Shown: positions 1-5,710 of the stretch, in pieces
Layout of the letters: each line of letters begins with the position of its first letter
Position numbering within the stretch: position 1 is the first letter of the stretch
NCBI GenBank assembly: GCA_027325475.1
Contig: DAIEFO010000104.1
Location: forward strand, 1 to 5,710
DNA length: 5,710 nt
Source of the DNA: Desulfobacteraceae bacterium
Lineage (GTDB): Bacteria; Desulfobacterota; Desulfobacteria; Desulfobacterales; Desulfatirhabdiaceae
Direction of reading: 5' to 3'
The notes under the pieces: model-generated
Seen by the model: only the letters and a program-made list of their open reading frames with translations
Databases searched by the model: none
What the model was told of the DNA's origin: nothing
Translations under genes and position numbers: made by a program

Positions 1-1
1 G

Positions 2-661
2 CTGCAGGAGGAAATTCATTGCGACGCTGGAGAGGAAAAACTGATGCGGATCGTTTTGCGCGAGGCGGACCGGCTGAATGCGATTGTAACGGATTTTTTG
101 ATTTTCGCCAAACCCCCATCCGGAAATATTCTTCAAATAGATGTAGCGCAAGCTCTGACGGAAGTTCTGGAACTGTTTCAACATGATACAGCCAGGTGCC
201 GGCAAATTCACATGACGGCGGACCTGATTCCGGACATTCATATCGCCATCGATCCGACGCATTTTCACCAGATTATCTGGAATTTGCTCCTGAATGCCGT
301 CGAAGCCATGCCGAGCTGTGGAGATATCCATATCAAAATGCGCCACATATCGAACGGCGATATCGAAATTTCTGTTTCAGATTCCGGGCATGGTATATCC
401 GCAGAGCATATTCATCAGATTTTCAATCCATTTTTTACCACAAAGCCCGGAGGTACCGGATTGGGGCTTTCCATTGTGCATCGTCTTCTTGAAAGTTACG
501 GCGGTCGGCTGGATGTGAAAAGCAACGTGAATTCCGGGACAACGATGACGCTGATATTTCCTAAAAATGCGGGAAAGTCGATCACAGGATATGATGCAAT
601 GGCCGGAGGCACAGACTGCTCCGGCATTTCGATCTCTGGAGCTGCAGGAGGCGCGGTGTGA
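2..661 (+). CDS. Sensor histidine kinase, C-terminal part (5' truncated by window edge)
   Basis: This is the end of a two-component sensor kinase, which autophosphorylates on His and passes the phosphate to a response regulator. The frame is open from base 2 with no credible start, and the ATG at base 44 is internal. Numbering from base 2, residues 1-38 look like the second DHp helix (EADRLNAIVTDFLIFAKP), so the phospho-acceptor His should lie just upstream of the window. The HATPase_c domain is complete: N box at 89-99 (HQIIWNLLLNA), G1 box at 127-131 (DSGHG), F box around 141-145 (FNPFF) and G2 box at 150-156 (GGTGLGL). These boxes resemble NtrB/AtoS/ZraS-type kinases. The domain ends near residue 187. 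A Gly/Ser-rich tail of about 32 residues follows and also carries the Shine-Dalgarno of the next gene. The stop overlaps the GTG of the adaptor gene (GTGA), which suggests translational coupling. The sensory part and the signal are not visible. Confidence 0.93.
   Translation: MQEEIHCDAGEEKLMRIVLREADRLNAIVTDFLIFAKPPSGNILQIDVAQALTEVLELFQHDTARCRQIHMTADLIPDIHIAIDPTHFHQIIWNLLLNAVEAMPSCGDIHIKMRHISNGDIEISVSDSGHGISAEHIHQIFNPFFTTKPGGTGLGLSIVHRLLESYGGRLDVKSNVNSGTTMTLIFPKNAGKSITGYDAMAGGTDCSGISISGAAGGAV
646..651 (+). promoter_or_regulatory. Shine-Dalgarno for the adaptor gene
   Basis: A perfect AGGAGG lies 6 nt before the GTG at 658, inside the last codons of the kinase gene. It decides the GTG start of the adaptor, which gives a protein beginning MKKRF and running straight into a membrane segment. 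Confidence 0.85.
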
Positions 662-1824
662 AAAAACGGTTCGTTCTGATCGGCGTCCCGGTATTTTTGG
701 TGATCGTCGGTACATTGGTTTTCTGGGGGCAGTATCAAAAACGCAATGCGGAGCTGTATTATTCGGGCACACTGGAATTCACGGAATCCAACCTGGCGTT
801 TCAGGCGTCCGGCAGGGTAAAGCAGGTGTATCTGGATGAAGGCCAGTCTGTAAAGGCGGGTCAGTGTATTGCAGAACTGTCGCCGGAAGAATATGTCGCG
901 GCCCGGGATCAGGCAAAAGCCGCTCTGAACCAAGCGATGGATTCGAGAAAGCAACTGGAAAGCATGCTTGAATTGTATGAAAAAACGCTTCCTGCGGCCG
1001 TCAGCCAGGCGGAGGCTGCGGTTAACACCGCTCAAGCCCAGTTGACGGAACAGGAGGCCGGGAATCGTGTTCAGGAAGTGGAACGCGCGAGGCTTTCGGT
1101 TCAGGAGGCTGAAATCAATCGGGACAACGCGCTCAAAGACAAGCGGCGGTATGATAGCCTTTTTAAGAATGGATTTATCGCCGAAAAAGACAGGGATTCC
1201 GTCACCGTCAAATATGAAAATGAACTAAAGGCTTATCAGCGTGCGGCTTCGGCATACAATATGGCCAGGGAGGGATTCAGAAAAGAATCCATTGCCGCCG
1301 CCAGGGCGCGGCTTGCTGAGGCTCAGGCGGCGCTGCGCTTATCCAGGGGAAACCTGAAAAAAATTGACGCTGCTCAAGCCGATATCCAGGCTGCGACTGC
1401 CCGGATTCAGGCTGCCGCAGCGGCTCTAAATGCCTCGGAAATTCAACTGGGATACACCCGTCTGACAGCGCCTTTTGATGCAATGATCACCAGCAGGAAT
1501 GTGGAGCCGGGCGAAGTGGTGACGCCATCGCGGGAGGTCATTACACTTGCGGATGTTTCCCGGATCGATCTGAAGGTGTTTGTGGACGAGACCCAGATCG
1601 GGAAAGTGCATCCCGGGCAGAAGGCGGATGTGCGAATCGATACGTTTCCCGGTAAAGTCTATCCGGGCGTGGTGTCCTATGTGTCCCCCGAAGGGGAGTT
1701 CACCCCCAAGATTATTCAGACGCGGAAGGAACGTGTCAAACTGGTTTATCTGGTCAAGATCGCTTTGACCAATCCAAATGACGAACTGAAATCCGGAATG
1801 CCCGCCGATGCCTGGTTCAGGTAA
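658..1824 (+). CDS. ybhG: HlyD/AcrA-family periplasmic adaptor (membrane fusion protein), YbhG-like
   Basis: This is the adaptor of a tripartite ABC exporter, anchored in the inner membrane and bridging to an outer-membrane channel. Residues 2-4 are basic (KKR) and a hydrophobic stretch at about 5-23 (FVLIGVPVFLVIVGTLVFW) is a membrane anchor or uncleaved signal; no lipobox Cys is seen. The first lipoyl half is at about 36-74 (GRVKQVYLDEGQSVKAGQ) and the second at about 266-298 (TRLTAPFDAMI...EPGEVV). An Ala/Gln/Glu-rich coiled-coil hairpin fills about 76-264, with its tip near 164-177. The beta-barrel follows, including a stretch like YbhG (SPEGEFTPK, 343-351) and a C-terminal SGMPADA. At 388 residues it is longer than E. 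coli YbhG (about 330 from memory), and the extra length lies in the hairpin. The GTG start is supported by an ideal AGGAGG. The substrate cannot be read from the sequence. The related YhiI type is an alternative, but the downstream gene order favours YbhG. Confidence 0.93.
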   Translation: MKKRFVLIGVPVFLVIVGTLVFWGQYQKRNAELYYSGTLEFTESNLAFQASGRVKQVYLDEGQSVKAGQCIAELSPEEYVAARDQAKAALNQAMDSRKQLESMLELYEKTLPAAVSQAEAAVNTAQAQLTEQEAGNRVQEVERARLSVQEAEINRDNALKDKRRYDSLFKNGFIAEKDRDSVTVKYENELKAYQRAASAYNMAREGFRKESIAAARARLAEAQAALRLSRGNLKKIDAAQADIQAATARIQAAAAALNASEIQLGYTRLTAPFDAMITSRNVEPGEVVTPSREVITLADVSRIDLKVFVDETQIGKVHPGQKADVRIDTFPGKVYPGVVSYVSPEGEFTPKIIQTRKERVKLVYLVKIALTNPNDELKSGMPADAWFR

Positions 1825-2599
1825 TCCGAATGCTGCGGCGTCTGCGCCAGCGCCGATCGTGGAGGTGGATAATGTCTCCATGCGATTCGGAACGCTGGAG
1901 GCGGTTTCCGGAGTTTCATTTTCGGTAACCTCTGGCAGTATTTTCGGATTTGTGGGGTCCGATGGGGCCGGGAAAACCACGTTGCTCCGGATGATCGCCG
2001 GGATGCTGCGTCCATCGTCCGGCAGCATCCGGGTGAACGGGCTGGAAGCGGCTTCGGAACGAACCCGGGTTAAAAAGCTCATCGGTTATATGCCCCAGCG
2101 TTTCGGGTTGTACCCCGATTTGACGGTGGCTGAAAACATGGCCTTTTTCATGGATGTGTTCGGTATTTTCGGCGCTGAAAGGAAGAAACGCAAGGATCGG
2201 TACCTGGGATTTTCCAATCTGACGCCGTTTGAGGGCCGTCTGGCCCGGGATCTCTCCGGAGGTATGAAACAGAAATTAGGTCTGGCCTGCGTGCTGGTAC
2301 ACCAGCCTATGTTGCTGATTCTGGATGAACCGACCAATGGGGTGGATCCGGTGTCCCGAAAAGAATTCTGGGAAATTCTGCATACCATGCGTCAGCAGGG
2401 CATGACCATTCTGGTTTCCACCGCCTATCTCGATGAAGGTGAAAAATGCGATCAGGTGATATTGATGCATAACGCCCATGTGCTGGAGCAGGCAGCGCCG
2501 CAAGTGCTGCGTGCGGATTATTCAAGCCTTGAAGAGGCCATGGTGCAGCGGATTCAGGCGGCGGATCAGATACTTGCCGGAGATCATTTTGGTATCTGA
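1808..2599 (+). CDS. ybhF: ABC transporter ATP-binding protein, matching the N-terminal half of YbhF
   Basis: This is a nucleotide-binding subunit that powers the exporter from the cytoplasmic face. With the ATG at 1808 it has 263 residues: Walker A at 50-58 (GSDGAGKTT), Q-loop Gln97 (MPQRFGLY), signature LSGGM at 149-153, Walker B at 169-174 (LLILDE, catalytic Glu174) and D-loop GVDP at 178-181. The H-loop position is Ala206 (STAYLDE) where most ABC ATPases have His. E. coli YbhF's first domain also lacks His there (from memory, STSYLDE), which supports the assignment to the N-terminal half. In YbhF both ATPase domains sit in one chain; here this protein ends after LEEAMVQRIQ and a short tail. 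The ATG lies inside the adaptor gene (17-nt overlap) with only a weak GGA about 10 nt upstream, so the first 16 or so Pro/Ala-rich residues are uncertain. GTG at 1859 is the alternative start. Translation is probably coupled to the adaptor gene. Confidence 0.93.
   Translation: MPGSGNPNAAASAPAPIVEVDNVSMRFGTLEAVSGVSFSVTSGSIFGFVGSDGAGKTTLLRMIAGMLRPSSGSIRVNGLEAASERTRVKKLIGYMPQRFGLYPDLTVAENMAFFMDVFGIFGAERKKRKDRYLGFSNLTPFEGRLARDLSGGMKQKLGLACVLVHQPMLLILDEPTNGVDPVSRKEFWEILHTMRQQGMTILVSTAYLDEGEKCDQVILMHNAHVLEQAAPQVLRADYSSLEEAMVQRIQAADQILAGDHFGI
2579..2582 (+). promoter_or_regulatory. Shine-Dalgarno supporting a TTG start for the second ATPase
   Basis: GGAG (followed by A) sits 6 nt before the TTG at 2589, within the last codons of the first ATPase. 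It is the best-placed ribosome binding site in this stretch and favours TTG 2589 over the in-frame ATG at 2478. That ATG would overlap the first ATPase by 122 nt and add a leader of 37 residues unlike any ABC domain. Confidence 0.6.
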
Positions 2600-3353
2600 T
2601 ATCACTTCATTGCCGGATATTGTCGTGGTGCGGGATCTCAGTAAGATTTTCGGCCGTTTCACGGCCGTGGACCGGATCTCATTTTCGGTGCGGCAGGGGG
2701 AGATTTTTGGATTTTTAGGGCCGAACGGCGCTGGAAAATCCACCACCATCCGGATGCTTTGCGGCATTATCACGCCGACATCCGGCCAGGGAGATGTGGC
2801 CGGTTTTGATATCTTCACCCAGCCTGAGGATATCAAACGCAGTATCGGATACATGTCGCAGAAGTTTTCGCTGTATGAAGACATGACGCCTTTTGAAAAT
2901 ATTCGTTTTTATATGGGGATTTACAGCGTTCCTCCGGAAAAATGGCCGGAACGCACCCGTTGGGTGCTCGAAACCACGCGGCTTGAAAACGTCAAAAACC
3001 GTCTGACACGAGAGCTGCCTCCCGGTTGGCGTCAACGGCTGGCATTGGGATGCGCGCTGCTGCACGACCCTCGAATATTGTTTCTGGACGAACCGACATC
3101 CGGTGTGGATCCGATTACCCGTCGCCATTTCTGGGCATTCATCCGGCATCTGACCGCTACCGGCGTTACCGTATTTGTCACAACCCATTACATGGATGAA
3201 GCTCAGCACTGTGACCGGGTGGTCATGATCAACGAAGGCAGAATCGTGGCATCCGGATCACCCGGTCAGATTGTTCAGGACATGTTTCCGAATCGCACGG
3301 ATGCTGACCTGAACGACGTGTTCATTCACCTGATGGCAAGGAACCGGCCGTGA
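2589..3353 (+). CDS. ybhF: ABC transporter ATP-binding protein, matching the C-terminal half of YbhF
   Basis: This is the second nucleotide-binding subunit, expected to pair with the upstream ATPase. From the probable TTG at 2589 it has 254 residues: Walker A at 44-52 (GPNGAGKST), Q-loop Gln91 (MSQKFSLYEDMT), a divergent signature LPPGW at 143-147 in place of LSGGQ, Walker B at 163-168 (ILFLDE, Glu168), D-loop SGVDP at 171-175 and the H-loop His200 (VTTHYMDEA). E. coli YbhF's second domain has a similarly altered signature (from memory, LPLGF), so the change is a family trait and not decay. The body is intact with no frameshift. The gene overlaps the first ATPase by 11 nt and shares GTGA with the next permease, so it is firmly inside the operon. 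TTG at 2610 is a poorer start, with no ribosome binding site. The coding region is certain; the start is less so. Confidence 0.9.
   Translation: MVSDITSLPDIVVVRDLSKIFGRFTAVDRISFSVRQGEIFGFLGPNGAGKSTTIRMLCGIITPTSGQGDVAGFDIFTQPEDIKRSIGYMSQKFSLYEDMTPFENIRFYMGIYSVPPEKWPERTRWVLETTRLENVKNRLTRELPPGWRQRLALGCALLHDPRILFLDEPTSGVDPITRRHFWAFIRHLTATGVTVFVTTHYMDEAQHCDRVVMINEGRIVASGSPGQIVQDMFPNRTDADLNDVFIHLMARNRP
2651..2667 (+). repeat. Perfect 7-bp inverted repeat with 3-nt loop
   Basis: CGGCCGT (2651-2657) and ACGGCCG (2661-2667) flank TTC and could form a GC-rich RNA hairpin about 60 nt into the second ATPase gene. It is fully coding (Phe-Gly-Arg-Phe-Thr-Ala-Val), so it may be chance. No U-tract follows, so it is not a terminator. 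Confidence 0.3.
3338..3342 (+). promoter_or_regulatory. Shine-Dalgarno for the YbhS-like permease
   Basis: AAGGA lies 7 nt before the GTG at 3350, inside the last codons of the second ATPase. It supports the GTG start and the 4-nt GTGA overlap. The resulting N-terminus (MNW...RKEF) matches that of the downstream permease. Confidence 0.7.
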
Positions 3354-4483
3354 ACTGGACGACCATTCAGGCGATCAGCCGCAAAGAATTCTATCATCTC
3401 ATCCGGGATTTCAGAAGCCTGTACCTGGCGTTCATGATTCCGCTGCTGCTGATTCTGCTTTTCGGGTATGCCCTCAGCCTGGATGTGGATAACATCAATG
3501 TGGTGGTGGTGGATCATGATCAGACGGATCTCAGCCGGGATTTTATTCGGGGACTGGATGCTTCTCCATATTTTCATGTACTGGGGCAGTTTTCGGCGGA
3601 TCGTGTGGTGAACCAGTATCTGGATGACGGTACGGCGTCCGTGGCCGTTATCCTGCCGCCGCGCTGGACAGAGGATATCCGGTCTGACCGGAACAGTCCG
3701 ATTCAGATACTGATTGACGGCAGCGATCCGAACTTTGCCGGCATTACCCGAAGCTATCTGACAGCATTCATGCAGAAGTATAACCAGAAGGCGCTCGTGG
3801 CGTATTTAAACCGTCATGGAATGGCGCCGATTCATCCGCCAGTGGACGGCCAGATCCGGGTATGGTTCAATGAAGATCTGGAGAGCCGGAACTTTATTGT
3901 TCCCGGTATTATCGCGATCATCATCATGATTGTAGGGGCCATGCTGACGTCTCTGGTGGTGGCGCGGGAATATGAAAGCGGCACCATGGAAACCATCCGT
4001 TCGCTTCCGATTCACGCACTGGAATTTTTGATCGGAAAGGCCATTCCCTATTTTATCATCGGCCTGATAGACGTGCTGATTTCCATTCTGATGGGGCAGG
4101 TTCTCTTCGGCGTGGTGATGAAATCCGGCTTCTGGCTGATGATACTGGCGTCATTCCTCTACCTGGGGGTGGCGCTGAGCCTTGGGCTTTTGATATCGAG
4201 TGTCGTTAAATCGCAACTTGTGGCCAACCAGATTGCGATTCTGATTACCTACCTGCCGTCGCTGCTGCTGTCCAATTTCGTGTTTCCGGTGGAAAACATG
4301 CCCGGCATTCTCCAGTACATAACCCGCATGGTTCCGGCGACCTATTTTATCGACATTCTGAACGGGCTTTATCTCAGGGATCTAGGGCTTGAGGCGCTGT
4401 GGCCCAGTTATCTGATGCTGACGGGCATGTTTGGCGTGCTGTTGGTTCTGAACCTGCTGGTGCTGAAAAAAGAAGGTTTGTAG
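3350..4483 (+). CDS. ybhS: ABC-2 type exporter permease, YbhS-like
   Basis: This inner-membrane subunit of 377 residues equals the length I recall for E. coli YbhS. Layout: an amphipathic cytoplasmic N-terminus (1-22, RKEFYHLIRD); TM1 about 23-43; a large periplasmic domain at about 44-181 with LIDGSDPN (121-128) and RVWFNEDLESRNF (170-182); then TM segments at about 183-204, 230-256, 261-284, 291-314 and 350-371. This is the ABC2_membrane_3 topology. The cytoplasmic stretch REYESGTMETIRSLP (206-220) after TM2 is the conserved loop thought to contact the ATPases. A hydrophobic turn VFPVENMPG (311-319) lies near the outer face, as in drug-type ABC-2 permeases. The GTG start overlaps the TGA of the ATPase gene. 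It shares its N-terminus and key motifs with the next gene, so the two probably form a heterodimer. The substrate is unknown; E. coli YbhFSR has been linked to drug and Na+/Li+ export. Confidence 0.93.
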   Translation: MNWTTIQAISRKEFYHLIRDFRSLYLAFMIPLLLILLFGYALSLDVDNINVVVVDHDQTDLSRDFIRGLDASPYFHVLGQFSADRVVNQYLDDGTASVAVILPPRWTEDIRSDRNSPIQILIDGSDPNFAGITRSYLTAFMQKYNQKALVAYLNRHGMAPIHPPVDGQIRVWFNEDLESRNFIVPGIIAIIIMIVGAMLTSLVVAREYESGTMETIRSLPIHALEFLIGKAIPYFIIGLIDVLISILMGQVLFGVVMKSGFWLMILASFLYLGVALSLGLLISSVVKSQLVANQIAILITYLPSLLLSNFVFPVENMPGILQYITRMVPATYFIDILNGLYLRDLGLEALWPSYLMLTGMFGVLLVLNLLVLKKEGL

Positions 4484-4525
4484 AAAAGCCGTGCAGCGGG
4501 TGAGGTCTGGCCGCAGAAGCTGAAA

Positions 4526-4532
4526 AAGGAGG
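4526..4532 (+). promoter_or_regulatory. Shine-Dalgarno for the YbhR-like permease
   Basis: AAGGAGG lies 9 nt before the ATG at 4542, in the 58-nt gap after the first permease. It is the only well-spaced gap in the operon, so this gene appears to start translation independently. No promoter or terminator is evident in 4484-4541. Confidence 0.8.
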
Positions 4533-4541
4533 CAAACGGCG

Positions 4542-5663
4542 ATGAACTGGATCCGGATTCGAGAACTGGTGCGGAAGGAATTCATTCAACTGTTTCGGGA
4601 TAAAAAGAACCGCCCGCTGCTGATCATTGCGCCGCTGGTACAGATTATTCTGTTCGGATATGTGGTGACAACGGATGTCCGGGAGATTACCGTGGGGCTG
4701 CTTGATTTCAGCCATACTCCGGAAAGCCGGATGCTGATGGATGATTTTACCGGGAATCGGACGTTTCGCGTGACGGATGTCGTGGATAAGTCCGCAGATA
4801 TGGATCGCCTGCTGATGAAGCGGCAGGTGAATATCGGTATCAAGATTCCGCCGGATTTCAGTTCCAGAATCCATAAGGGCCTGACATCGGATGTCCAGAT
4901 TCTGGTGGACGGAAGCATGAGCAACATGGCGGCGGTTCGAATTTCCTATGTGATGACCGTGCTGGACAAGTTCAATACCGGGATGCTCCAAAAGCTGCAT
5001 CCTGCAAAAATGACTTACGGGAAGGCGGATGACCGGATCCGGACCTGGTACAACCCCAATTTAGACAGCCGTAATTTTTATGTGCCGGGTATTGTGGCGT
5101 TTTTGATCATGCTGTTGGCCATGCTGCTGACATCCATGGCCATTATCCGGGAGAAGGAATCCGGCACCATGGAACAGCTCATCGTCACGCCGCTGAAAGC
5201 ATCTGAAATGATTCTTGGGAAAACCATCCCCTTTATTTTGATTTCTCTGGTTCAGATGGTGATGGTGACTATTTTTGCGGTTTTCTGGTTCGATATACCG
5301 CTTGTCGGCAGCCTTTCCCTGCTGCTGATCGCCACCTGTCTGTTTCTGCTCAGCACGCTGGGGATCGGCCTCTTTATCTCGACAATTTCCGCAACCCAGC
5401 AGCAGGCCATGATGACCACGTTTTTCTTTATCTTGCCGTTTTTCATGCTGAGCGGCTTTGTCTTTCCTGTCGCCAACATGCCGGTTGTCGTGCAGTGGCT
5501 GACGTATCTGAATCCCCTGAAATATTTTCTCATCATTATCCGGGGGATTTTTCTGAAAGGCACAGGGCTGGAGACAATGTGGCCGCAGTTTGCGGGGCTT
5601 CTGGTTCTAGGGTGCGTCGTGTTCTGGGGCGCTGTCCGCCGATTCCGGAAGCGGCTGGATTAA
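4542..5663 (+). CDS. ybhR: ABC-2 type exporter permease, YbhR-like
   Basis: This is the second inner-membrane permease of the exporter, 373 residues and close to E. coli YbhR in length (about 368 from memory). It has an N-terminal amphipathic segment (MNWIRIRELVRKEFIQLFRD), TM1 at about 25-44 and a periplasmic domain at about 45-180 with LVDGSMSN (121-128) and RTWYNPNLDSRNF (167-179). TM segments follow at about 181-202, 226-249, 255-281, 288-311 and 346-364. The loop after TM2 reads REKESGTMEQL (203-213) and the outer turn is GFVFPVANMP (305-314). The C-terminus is basic (RRFRKRLD), fitting a cytoplasmic end. It aligns with the upstream permease almost without gaps over the first 130 residues, so the two are paralogues from an old duplication. 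It starts at an ATG with a strong Shine-Dalgarno after a 58-nt gap. The gene is complete and is the last one recognisable in the window. Confidence 0.94.
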   Translation: MNWIRIRELVRKEFIQLFRDKKNRPLLIIAPLVQIILFGYVVTTDVREITVGLLDFSHTPESRMLMDDFTGNRTFRVTDVVDKSADMDRLLMKRQVNIGIKIPPDFSSRIHKGLTSDVQILVDGSMSNMAAVRISYVMTVLDKFNTGMLQKLHPAKMTYGKADDRIRTWYNPNLDSRNFYVPGIVAFLIMLLAMLLTSMAIIREKESGTMEQLIVTPLKASEMILGKTIPFILISLVQMVMVTIFAVFWFDIPLVGSLSLLLIATCLFLLSTLGIGLFISTISATQQQAMMTTFFFILPFFMLSGFVFPVANMPVVVQWLTYLNPLKYFLIIIRGIFLKGTGLETMWPQFAGLLVLGCVVFWGAVRRFRKRLD

Positions 5664-5710
5664 AAGGTTTTGTCCGAGGGCAGGTCGTTCAGTGCGCCTG
5701 CGCCCAGTTA

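Noticed and set aside
1..651. 11-bp direct repeat GCTGCAGGAGG at 1-11 and 641-651
   Set aside because: The copies are in different reading frames of the same gene, and only the second precedes a start codon. No mobile-element or recombination context is seen.
377..1035. Long minus-strand open frames across the kinase/adaptor junction (377-772 and 496-1035)
   Set aside because: They are antisense shadows of clearly recognisable plus-strand proteins, with no ribosome binding site or domain-like sequence.
1273..1290. Inverted repeat GGATTC/GAATCC with a 6-nt loop in the adaptor gene
   Set aside because: It is a short stem within coiled-coil coding sequence with no positional logic, so it is likely chance.
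2478..2588. An upstream ATG start for the second ATPase at 2478
   Set aside because: It would overlap the first ATPase by 122 nt and add 37 residues unlike an ABC N-terminus. TTG 2589 has a well-spaced GGAG and starts just before the ABC core.
2588..2600. Programmed +1 frameshift at ATC TGA T joining the two ATPases into one YbhF-like chain
   Set aside because: A +1 slip at the stop would enter the right frame, but no recognised slippery motif or stimulatory element is evident, and a Shine-Dalgarno plus TTG explains separate initiation.
4484..4541. Internal promoter or regulatory RNA in the gap between the permeases
   Set aside because: Apart from the Shine-Dalgarno, the 58 nt show no convincing -35/-10 pair, hairpin or repeat.
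4374..5000. 208-codon minus-strand open frame opposite the permease junction
   Set aside because: It is His/Gln-rich and of low plausibility, lies antisense to two strong permease genes and shows no domain features.
5664..5710. Terminator or the end of a convergent minus-strand gene in the last 47 nt
   Set aside because: GGGCAGG and CCTGCGCCC pair only imperfectly and no T-tract follows. A minus-strand frame ending at 5689 is only six codons within the window, too short to judge.

Overview
The window is one tightly packed, plus-strand block of about 53% GC by eye. It holds the 3' end of a sensor histidine kinase gene followed by a complete five-gene tripartite ABC exporter locus. Gene order and motifs match the Escherichia coli ybhG-ybhF-ybhS-ybhR arrangement: periplasmic adaptor, ATPase, permease, permease. 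The organism is a diderm (Gram-negative) bacterium, because the adaptor is a HlyD/AcrA-type protein with an alpha-hairpin that reaches towards an outer-membrane channel. An NtrB/AtoS-like kinase beside an export operon at moderate GC would suit a Desulfobacterota (deltaproteobacterial) genome, but that taxonomic guess is weak.

Layout: (i) 2-661, histidine kinase C-terminal part (end of the DHp helices plus a full HATPase_c domain), with its 5' part outside the window; (ii) 658-1824, YbhG-like membrane fusion protein, GTG start, overlapping the kinase by 4 nt; (iii) 1808-2599, first ABC ATPase, overlapping the adaptor by 17 nt; (iv) 2589-3353, second ABC ATPase, probable TTG start, overlapping the first by 11 nt; (v) 3350-4483, YbhS-like permease, GTG start, 4-nt overlap; (vi) 4542-5663, YbhR-like permease after a 58-nt gap, with its own strong Shine-Dalgarno. 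The last 47 nt hold no convincing feature. No gene lies on the minus strand, and I see no tRNA, rRNA, IS element or CRISPR array. No stretch of 300 bases lacks a gene.

How it works together (inference from family knowledge): the two permeases pair in the inner membrane as a heterodimer, the two ATPases pair beneath them, and the adaptor links the pump to a TolC-like outer-membrane channel, which is not encoded here. The kinase, translationally coupled to the adaptor, may sense the exported compound or envelope stress. Its response regulator is not downstream of it in this window and may lie upstream.

This is a known exporter family and I do not see a wholly new system. The points that merit attention are the split of the usually fused YbhF ATPase into two overlapping genes, the concentration of non-canonical residues in one of the two predicted ATP sites, an unusually long adaptor hairpin with an altered tip motif, and coupling to a kinase.
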